Source: Phascolarctobacterium sp.
GTDB lineage: Bacteria; Bacillota; Negativicutes; Acidaminococcales; Acidaminococcaceae
Assembly (NCBI GenBank): GCA_022718015.1
Contig: JAIHZV010000105.1
Coordinates: 1-5,233 of the forward strand
Direction of reading: 5' to 3'
Length of the DNA: 5,233 nt
Both the position numbers and the translations under genes were made by a program. Every line of letters begins with the position of its first letter. The first letter of the stretch is position 1. Below are positions 1 to 4,696 of the stretch, in pieces. The notes beneath the pieces were generated by a model. It saw only the letters and a list, made by a program, of their open reading frames with translations. It searched no databases and had not been told where the DNA came from.

Positions 1-781
1 TCATATAACTGCCCTGGAGGAGGAGTACGGCGTTATTCTTTTCACCAGAGATGGTAAGAACGTTTATCTGACGCAGGCGGGTAAAAACTTTGTGCCGATA
101 GCGCAGCAGCTGCTGAACGATTATCAGATGAGCCAGGAGTCTATGCGCCAGTTTCAAAAAAATAAGTACAGTTTGAAGATTGGCGTTTCTACGCAGGCCA
201 TCAACATCTATTTGTTACCAGTGCTTTTGCAGATTAAAAAGGAATTCCCGGAGCTGGATATAGAGGTCAACCGTTGTATGACTGTCGAATCAACATTGGA
301 AGATGCTTTTGTGAAGAAGCTTTATGACTTTGTCTTTGTGCATATTGACGTGCAGCCTTTATACACGAAGCGCGTACAGCTTTGGAATCAGCCTATGGTT
401 TTTGTTACATCTAGAGAGTTGTACGATGCTATGCAGCAGAATGATGATATTTACGAGTATCCGTTTATCGCTTATCCGGAAACCGAGGTATATTACAAGC
501 ATTTGAAGAGCAGGGTGGAATTTTCCCGCCTGAAGAACTTTTTGACCTTTAGCGATTCGGAATCAGTGCTGCACGCTGTGAAGCAAAATCTTGGCGTTGC
601 TTTGACACCAAGGATTAAGGTGGAACGTGATTTGCTGGAAGGTAATTTGGTAGAGTTTCCGGCAAGCTATTCAGGGAATATGCCGATTTCTGTCTTATAT
701 GATTACGAATTTAATTTTACCTTGCCGAGCAAGCGCTTTTTGGAGCTGCTGCGTGCTTCCAAAGAGCGGATAAGAGATTGA
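1..781 (+). CDS. LysR-family transcriptional regulator, 5'-truncated by window edge
   Basis: The frame is open from base 2 to the TGA at 779-781, giving 259 visible residues; roughly 30 N-terminal residues lie off the window. Seen: the first codons encode the end of the LysR winged helix-turn-helix, with HITALEEEYGVILFTR followed by VYLTQAG, matching the family pattern I..LE...G..LF.R....LT.aG. A linker helix follows, then the effector-binding domain from about visible residue 56 (YSLKIGVST) to near the C-terminus, including SVLHAVKQNLGVALTPR, a typical LysR segment. Known of the family: homo-oligomeric DNA-binding regulators that respond to a small co-inducer and often control a neighbouring gene. 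The gene lies upstream of and co-directional with the antiporter-iadA operon, so that operon is its likely target (inference). An internal GTG at 92 is not the real start because it would remove the DNA-binding domain. The ligand is unknown. Confidence 0.93.
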   Translation, partial: HITALEEEYGVILFTRDGKNVYLTQAGKNFVPIAQQLLNDYQMSQESMRQFQKNKYSLKIGVSTQAINIYLLPVLLQIKKEFPELDIEVNRCMTVESTLEDAFVKKLYDFVFVHIDVQPLYTKRVQLWNQPMVFVTSRELYDAMQQNDDIYEYPFIAYPETEVYYKHLKSRVEFSRLKNFLTFSDSESVLHAVKQNLGVALTPRIKVERDLLEGNLVEFPASYSGNMPISVLYDYEFNFTLPSKRFLELLRASKERIRD

Positions 782-790
782 TTCAGTATG

Positions 791-805
791 ATAAGAATAT
801 CTTAT
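791..805. promoter_or_regulatory. Candidate LysR-type box, perfect dyad
   Basis: The sequence ATAAGAATATCTTAT is a perfect ATAAG-N5-CTTAT inverted repeat of the T-N11-A type bound by many LysR regulators. It lies ten bases after the lysR stop codon. A degenerate relative (AGAATAATACTTAT) lies about 30 bp further on, at 823-836. It sits upstream of the lysR terminator, so a role in the operon promoter is uncertain. It could instead be a small hairpin in the lysR 3' UTR. Confidence 0.35.
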
Positions 806-850
806 CGAATTTAAGGAATCATAGAATAATACTTATGGGAACATTTTTGA

Positions 851-888
851 AGAGCATTGATGGAATCCAGGTCAATGTTCTTTTTTTT
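851..888 (+). terminator. Rho-independent terminator after lysR
   Basis: AGAGCATTGA (851-860) pairs with TCAATGTTCT (872-881) over ten positions, one of them a G-U pair. The loop contains a further TGG/CCA pairing, and a run of eight T (881-888) follows. It lies about 70 bp after the lysR stop and should separate lysR from the downstream operon. Confidence 0.82.
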
Positions 889-1114
889 AGTACGAAATAA
901 AGAATAAAGGGCAAATGTACTATATTTATAGGATGAGTAATGTATCCGACGCGGGATAACTGTGAATGTTTTCTTTTTTGTATACAAGAAAAACTCTAAT
1001 AAGTGTTTCTTTGCTGAACTATTGTAAAAACACTGAGATGATGATAAAATTTTTTGTAGCTTGTGCAACGTAAATCAAAAGGCTGGCTGTAAAGCTGGCA
1101 GAAAAGAGGTTATT
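889..1114 (+). promoter_or_regulatory. Leader and promoter region of the antiporter-iadA operon
   Basis: This AT-rich, non-coding stretch lies between the lysR terminator and the antiporter start. Visible elements are the dyad TATCC-N6-GGATA (943-958), the palindrome TTGTATACAA (978-987), and ATAAGTGTTTCTTTG (999-1013), which matches eight of the ten defined positions of the LysR-type box at 791-805. The best sigma-70-like promoter is TTGTAA (1022-1027), a 17-bp spacer, then TAAAAT (1045-1050). That would give a leader of about 60 bases and put the ATAAG-like element about 50 bp upstream of the start point. The promoter is weak on paper, as expected for an activated one. No known riboswitch was recognised. 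Confidence 0.45.
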
Positions 1115-2566
1115 ATGTCAAAGGGTATGCAAAAAAATGAAGAAACAAAGGCTAGACGAATGCCTACCTTTGTGGAGTCGATTACTCCTATTATTGCGAT
1201 GATGGTTATTCTGACCGTAGGCAAGGGCTATTTGGGCTATGCAACAGAGCCGCTGCTGCTTTTGGTGGCTGCGATTGCTGCTATTATCGCTTTCCGCGTG
1301 GGCGTTACCTGGGATGAGATGATGGACGAAATCTGTCAAAAGATTGCTAAGGGCATGCCGGCAATTTTGATTTTGACCTGTGTTGGTGCGCTTGTTGGCA
1401 CCTGGATGGCCGCAGGTACTATTCCTATGATGATTTATTATGGCGTGCAGATTGTCAGCCCGACGTTTATGTTAGTGACTGCGTTCCTGATTACGGCAGT
1501 TGTCTCCATTGTAACAGGTACCTCCTGGGGTTCTGTTGCTACGATGGGCGTAGCACTAATGGGCATTGCCGGCACGATTGGCGTAAGCCTGCCTGCTACA
1601 GCCGGTGCTGTTATTGCAGGCTCCTATTTCGGCGATAAAATTTCTCCGTTATCCGATACCACGAACCTGGCACCTGTTGCAGCAGGTTCTAAGCTGTATG
1701 AGCACATTGGTCATATGTTCTGGACGACCATTCCGGCAACAATTATTTCTTTAGTGGTTTATGCCTTCGTCGGCTTCCAGAATAGCGGCAGCAATGATGT
1801 TTCCTCAGAGGCTGTTAATACGATGTTAACTCAACTCGAGTCTATGTATAATTTTAATATCCTGCTGTTACTGCCGGTTATTTTGATTCTGGCAGGCTCT
1901 ATTTTGAAAAAACCGACGCTGCCGGTAATGATGGGTTCCACCGTACTGGCTGGCATCGAAGCGCTGCTGTTCCAGACCATCAGTCTGAAGGATTTGCTGC
2001 AGGCTACTGTCAAGGGCTTCAAAATCACGATGATTGCTCATCCTGGTTTCGATCCGGCGACTGCTGCACCGCAGATTGTGAAGCTGCTGAACCGCGGCGG
2101 TATGGCAGAGATTATGGGTACGACTCTGCTGGTATTCTGTGCCTTCTGCTTTGCCGGCATTATGAGCAAGGCTGGCTGTCTGGAGGTTGTGCTGCAAAAA
2201 ATTCTAGGCTTTGCAAAATCTACTGGTGATTTGATTGCTTCCACTGTTGCATCCTGCCTGACGATGGCTTTATGCACAGGTAACTCCTATCTGTCTATTC
2301 TGATTCCTGGCGAAATGTTCCGCGATGCTTATAAGGCAAGAGGTCTGGCGGCAAAGAATCTTTCGCGTACTCTGGAGGATGCCGGTACAGTGTTCGTACC
2401 GTTGATTCCTTGGTCTGCTGCCGGCGCTTATATGGCTGCCTGCACTGGCGTGGATACTTTGGAATATGCTCCGTGGGCTATTTTGTGCTACACTGGCTTT
2501 GTAATTGCTATTTTCTACGGCTATACCGGCATTGGTATTGCCAAGCTGGAGGATGAGAAGAAATAA
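1115..2566 (+). CDS. NhaC-family Na+/H+ antiporter (or related organic-anion antiporter)
   Basis: An integral membrane protein of 483 aa, the usual length for the NhaC family. The ATG at 1115 was chosen for AGAGG at 1105-1109, five bases upstream; the open frame extends left to a TTG at 1061 with no such site. Seen: a short charged N-terminus, MPTFVESITPIIAMM (16-30), many hydrophobic segments, and the NhaC signature YFGDKISPLSDTTNLAP (171-187). A related second half follows, with GNSYLSILIPGEMF (389-402) and TLEDAGTVFVPLIPWSAAGAYM (419-440) as its conserved stretches. Known of the family: some members exchange Na+ for H+, while MleN of Bacillus subtilis couples malate-lactate exchange to Na+/H+. 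Sequence alone does not fix the substrate. Pairing with iadA suggests a transported organic acid, amino acid or peptide, or supply of ion gradient for its use (inference). It is the first gene of a two-gene operon. Confidence 0.88.
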   Translation: MSKGMQKNEETKARRMPTFVESITPIIAMMVILTVGKGYLGYATEPLLLLVAAIAAIIAFRVGVTWDEMMDEICQKIAKGMPAILILTCVGALVGTWMAAGTIPMMIYYGVQIVSPTFMLVTAFLITAVVSIVTGTSWGSVATMGVALMGIAGTIGVSLPATAGAVIAGSYFGDKISPLSDTTNLAPVAAGSKLYEHIGHMFWTTIPATIISLVVYAFVGFQNSGSNDVSSEAVNTMLTQLESMYNFNILLLLPVILILAGSILKKPTLPVMMGSTVLAGIEALLFQTISLKDLLQATVKGFKITMIAHPGFDPATAAPQIVKLLNRGGMAEIMGTTLLVFCAFCFAGIMSKAGCLEVVLQKILGFAKSTGDLIASTVASCLTMALCTGNSYLSILIPGEMFRDAYKARGLAAKNLSRTLEDAGTVFVPLIPWSAAGAYMAACTGVDTLEYAPWAILCYTGFVIAIFYGYTGIGIAKLEDEKK

Positions 2567-2602
2567 GCCGTCGAGTTAGAATAACGTTTTGTGAAAGGTA
2601 AA

Positions 2603-3772
2603 GTGAAGAATTTGATTAAGCTGATAAAAAATGCAGAGATTTATGCGCCTAAGTATTTAGGTGAAAAAGATGTTTTGGTTATTGCCGATAAGATTGTACG
2701 CATTGAGGATCATATCGATGGCTATGACAATGTGCCAGAGGTAGAGGTTTTTGACTTCAGCGGCAAAAAGCTGTTGCCCGGTTATATTGATATCCACATG
2801 CATATCACCGGTGGCGGTGGCGAGCAAGGTCCTGCTTCCCGCGTTCCGGAGGCAATGCTCAGCCAGATTACTAGCTGCGGTATTACGACTGTAGTTGGTC
2901 TTTTGGGTACAGATGGCATCACTAGAAGCGTAGAGAATCTGGTGGCTAAGGCACGCGCTTTGACGGAGGAGGGCATTACGGCGTACTGCCTGACCGGTGC
3001 GTATGGCATTCCTTCTACTACTATTACCGGTTCTGTGGAAAAGGACATTATGATGGTGCCGCCGATTATTGGCACGAAGATTGCTGTTTCTGATCATCGC
3101 AGCTCTAATCCGCAGGGACCTGAGCTGATTGCAGTTGCTTCGGCTACTCGTCGTGGCGGTCTGCTGGCAAATGTTGCCGGTCTGGTAACGATGCATATGG
3201 GTTCCGGCGTGGGCAAGCTTGATCCCTTGTTCTACGCACTGGATCATTCCGATATTCCTGCAAAAAATTTCCTGCCTACGCATATGCTGCGCACGCAGGA
3301 GCTTATGGAGGAAGGCGCTAAGCTGGTACGCCGTGGCGGTTATTTTGATATGACGGCTGGCAGTACTGATGAGGATATGGAAATTGGCGCAGAGAATATT
3401 ATGGAGCTTCTTAGCTGGGAAGGCATGAGTACTGAGCATCTGACACTGAGTAGTGATGCGTTTGGCTCTCAGCCTAAATTTAATGAGCAGGGTGAGTGCA
3501 TTGGCTTGACCTACTGTTCTCCGAAATATCTGCATCTGACGATCAAGAGCCTCGTGCGCAGAGGTCTGCCTTTGGAGGACGCAATTAAGCTTTTGACCTC
3601 CACTCCGGCAGAGCTGCTTGGCAAGGCTGGCGTTAAGGGCTGCGTAGCAGAGGGCGCTGATGCTGACCTGCTGGTATTAGATGAGAAGCTTGATATTGAC
3701 AGCCTGTTTGCTAAAGGCCAGACAGCAATCTTAAATAAAGAAATTACTCTCAAGGGCCGTTTTGAATATTAA
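2603..3772 (+). CDS. iadA: Beta-aspartyl (isoaspartyl) dipeptidase
   Basis: A cytoplasmic metallohydrolase of the amidohydrolase superfamily that cleaves isoaspartyl (beta-Asp-X) dipeptides left from degradation of damaged proteins. Seen, numbering from GTG 2603 (389 aa; E. coli IadA has 390): metal ligands H65 and H67 in DIHMHITGGGGE, E74, the carboxylated-lysine candidate K159 in GTKIAVSDHRS, H198 in MHMG, H227 in LPTHMLR, catalytic D285 in LSSDAFGSQP, and Y134 in GAYGIPS. GGGGE..GP and TITGSVEKD also match the family. It begins 36 bp after the antiporter stop with no terminator between, so the two are probably co-transcribed. The start is ambiguous. GTG 2603 has GAAAGG four bases upstream; GTG 2591 lacks a clear site; TTG 2612 best matches the usual N-terminus but has poor spacing. 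No ATG is available near the N-terminus. All key residues are intact. Confidence 0.95.
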   Translation: MKNLIKLIKNAEIYAPKYLGEKDVLVIADKIVRIEDHIDGYDNVPEVEVFDFSGKKLLPGYIDIHMHITGGGGEQGPASRVPEAMLSQITSCGITTVVGLLGTDGITRSVENLVAKARALTEEGITAYCLTGAYGIPSTTITGSVEKDIMMVPPIIGTKIAVSDHRSSNPQGPELIAVASATRRGGLLANVAGLVTMHMGSGVGKLDPLFYALDHSDIPAKNFLPTHMLRTQELMEEGAKLVRRGGYFDMTAGSTDEDMEIGAENIMELLSWEGMSTEHLTLSSDAFGSQPKFNEQGECIGLTYCSPKYLHLTIKSLVRRGLPLEDAIKLLTSTPAELLGKAGVKGCVAEGADADLLVLDEKLDIDSLFAKGQTAILNKEITLKGRFEY

Positions 3773-3806
3773 TATTACTATAACTAAATAGCCACTACAA
3801 ATTTAA

Positions 3807-3856
3807 GGATTCCGCAGCTCACCTTATGCAGGTGCTCTGGCGGAATCCATTTTTTT
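3807..3856 (+). terminator. Rho-independent terminator of the antiporter-iadA operon
   Basis: GGATTCCGC (3807-3815) pairs perfectly with GCGGAATCC (3840-3848), enclosing a second stem CACCT/AGGTG around TATGC. Seven T (3850-3856) follow. It lies 35 bp after the iadA stop and ends the left transcription unit. Confidence 0.9.
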
Positions 3857-3869
3857 GCTTAAAATAAAA

Positions 3870-3921
3870 AATAAGTGCTGGAAGTCTTGACCCTATCTAG
3901 GTCAAGACCCCAACACTTATT
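3870..3921 (-). terminator. Long hairpin terminator of the HxlR gene
   Basis: A three-part stem: AATAAGTG/CACTTATT (outer), TGG/CCA (middle), GTCTTGACC/GGTCAAGAC (inner), around the seven-base loop 3893-3899. On the minus strand it is followed by a T-rich tract (complement of 3861-3873). It lies 29 bp after the HxlR stop, so it most likely ends that gene. The stem is longer than most terminators and also blocks plus-strand readthrough from iadA. Confidence 0.75.
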
Positions 3922-3950
3922 ATAGAACCGGTATAGTGCTTCGGTCTTTT

Positions 3951-4280
3951 TTACTGTTTGGCTTTATATGCTTCACCCCATGTCAACATGGAGTCCAGAA
4001 TGGGTTTCAGGCTTTTACCAAGCTCTGTCAGCGAATACTCCACTCTCGGCGGTACTTCTGCGTAAACCTCACGGTGAACAAGCCCGTTTTCCTCCATTGC
4101 CCGGAGTTGGGCGGTCAAGACCTTCTGAGACACATTGCCTACGGACTTTTTCAGTTCGCCGAACCGCTTTGTTCCCGGCATCAGGTCACGCAGGATCAGC
4201 ACCTTCCACTTGTCCCCGATCAGGGTTAATGTAGTTTCCACCGGGCAGGCGGGCAAAGGCTTTGCTTTTGCTTCAATCAT
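3951..4280 (-). CDS. HxlR-family winged-helix transcriptional regulator
   Basis: A complete 109-aa protein, the normal HxlR-family length. ATG at 4280 is supported by CGGAGGG (4287-4293) at good spacing. Seen: CPVETTLTLIGDKWK near the N-terminus, FGELKKSVGNVSQKVLT over the helix-turn-helix, LRAMEENGLVHREVY, the wing PPRVEYSLTELG, and a closing amphipathic helix with TWGEAY. All are hallmark HxlR segments. Cys12 sits where family members such as YodB and HypR carry a redox- or electrophile-sensing cysteine, so thiol-stress sensing is possible (inference). Known of the family: dimeric repressors or activators, often of adjacent oxidoreductase genes and of themselves. No divergent target gene is present here. 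Codon choice differs from the left operon: two of five Arg codons are CGG and GGG occurs, whereas iadA has no CGG among 13 Arg codons and no GGG. Confidence 0.93.
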   Translation of the reverse strand: MIEAKAKPLPACPVETTLTLIGDKWKVLILRDLMPGTKRFGELKKSVGNVSQKVLTAQLRAMEENGLVHREVYAEVPPRVEYSLTELGKSLKPILDSMLTWGEAYKAKQ

Positions 4281-4355
4281 TTCAATCCCTCCGAAAAAAA
4301 TTTTTGGAAGCGCCGAAACGCCGGAAAACCCAGTGACGGCGCAATCGTTTCTTTC

Positions 4356-4390
4356 TGGTAACTACCTATTAGTTTCTATTTGGTAACTAC
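4356..4390. promoter_or_regulatory. Candidate HxlR operator
   Basis: The ten-base TGGTAACTAC occurs twice, at 4356-4365 and 4381-4390, 25 bp apart. The stretch 4370-4389 is an imperfect dyad, with TAGTT at one end and AACTA at the other. It lies about 75-110 bp upstream of the HxlR start codon. HxlR proteins typically bind such AT-rich dyads at their own promoter, so autoregulation is the natural reading. Binding is inferred. Confidence 0.5.
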
Positions 4391-4415
4391 GGCACAATAT
4401 TGTGCTTACTTTACA
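4382..4415 (+). repeat. Regulatory module copy A
   Basis: GGTAAC, five bases, the palindrome CACAATATTGTG (4393-4404), two bases, then TACTTTACAA, running to 4416. Copy B at 4512-4546 has the same order and spacing. In this copy the palindrome extends to a perfect 14-mer, GCACAATATTGTGC (4392-4405). Confidence 0.75.
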
Positions 4416-4438
4416 AATTGGGGCTACGGTATTATTAT
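4410..4438 (+). promoter_or_regulatory. Plus-strand promoter A
   Basis: TTTACA (4410-4415), a 17-bp spacer and TATTAT (4433-4438) form a good sigma-70-type promoter with its -35 inside module A. It points right, away from the HxlR gene. No plus-strand gene follows in the window. Confidence 0.5.
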
Positions 4439-4462
4439 AACGCCAGAGGCAAACGAAAGCAA
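4434..4462 (-). promoter_or_regulatory. Minus-strand promoter for the HxlR gene
   Basis: On the minus strand, TTGCTT (4457-4462), a 17-bp spacer and TATAAT (4434-4439) precede the HxlR gene. The predicted leader is about 145 bases and would cross module A and the TGGTAACTAC repeats. Its -10 box overlaps that of plus-strand promoter A. Confidence 0.5.
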
Positions 4463-4511
4463 GCCCAATCACCAATTTGACGGAAACAGCAAGTTCTGAT
4501 CGTTACCCAGA

Positions 4512-4546
4512 GGTAACCATACCACAATATTGTGTGTACTTCACAA
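4512..4546 (+). repeat. Regulatory module copy B
   Basis: GGTAAC, five bases, CACAATATTGTG (4523-4534), two bases, then TACTTCACAA: the same layout as copy A, 130 bp to the right. Here GGTAAC is the right half of an inverted repeat GTTACC-CAGA-GGTAAC (4502-4517). Conservation stops beyond the module apart from the -10 region. Confidence 0.75.
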
Positions 4547-4568
4547 GCCGTACAAATCGCATTATAAT
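4540..4568 (+). promoter_or_regulatory. Plus-strand promoter B
   Basis: TTCACA (4540-4545), 17 bp, TATAAT (4563-4568): a near-consensus promoter with a perfect -10. The palindrome of module B is centred at about -46.5 from the predicted start, the same as in copy A. Nothing coding follows on the plus strand within the window. Confidence 0.55.
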
Positions 4569-4634
4569 CAAAGCATCAAATGAGATAGTGCTTCACACAG
4601 AACCACCCGCTATGCGGGTGCACATTGATTATGT

Positions 4635-4676
4635 GCTTCACCTGAAGCAGACGGAACAGATTATGTTGATTATAAT
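4635..4676 (+). promoter_or_regulatory. Candidate activator-dependent promoter C
   Basis: TATAAT (4671-4676) has no recognisable -35 at normal spacing. Instead the perfect dyad GCTTCACCTGAAGC (4635-4648) is centred 41.5 bp upstream of the predicted start (near 4683). That is the class II position used by Crp/Fnr activators. The dyad does not match the classic CRP or FNR consensus, so the identity of a binding protein is open. Confidence 0.3.
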
Positions 4677-4696
4677 AAACACGTAACCTTGAATGA

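Larger units (their letters stand above)
4281..4696. other. Intergenic regulatory region between the HxlR and Crp/Fnr genes
   Basis: No convincing gene was found in these 416 bases. They hold, left to right: the HxlR ribosome-binding site, the TGGTAACTAC repeats, two tandem copies of a palindrome-plus-promoter module, a seven-bp hairpin CACCCGC-TAT-GCGGGTG (4604-4620), a repeated GTGCTTCAC (4588-4596 and 4633-4641), the dyad GCTTCACCTGAAGC (4635-4648) and a TATAAT (4671-4676). ATTATAATCAA (4561-4571) recurs inverted at 4666-4676. The density of dyads and promoters is far above that of a plain spacer. Confidence 0.7.

Noticed and set aside
92..781. LysR gene starting at the internal GTG at 92
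   Set aside because: The frame is open to the window edge and the upstream codons encode the LysR helix-turn-helix, so 92 is internal.
811..1068. Minus-strand 85-aa open frame in the lysR-antiporter spacer
   Set aside because: It crosses the terminator hairpin and several dyads, has no domain-like sequence, and is rich in Lys, Ser and Tyr as expected of translated AT-rich non-coding DNA.
2657..3535. Minus-strand 292-aa open frame antisense to iadA
   Set aside because: It lies wholly within the well-supported iadA gene in another frame, with His-, Arg- and Gln-rich shadow composition and no recognisable motif.
4382..4546. CRISPR-like repeat array
   Set aside because: There are only two imperfect copies, with unrelated downstream sequence and promoter boxes inside them; there is no array of repeats and spacers.
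4604..4620. CACCCGC-TAT-GCGGGTG hairpin as an IS200/IS605 end or a strong terminator
   Set aside because: There is no transposase and no matching second end, and neither strand has a proper T-run after the stem. A weak terminator for the Crp/Fnr gene remains possible.
4477..4686. Plus-strand 69-aa open frame downstream of promoter A
   Set aside because: It starts at TTG without a ribosome-binding site and runs through the palindrome, promoter B and hairpin; its sequence resembles no protein domain.
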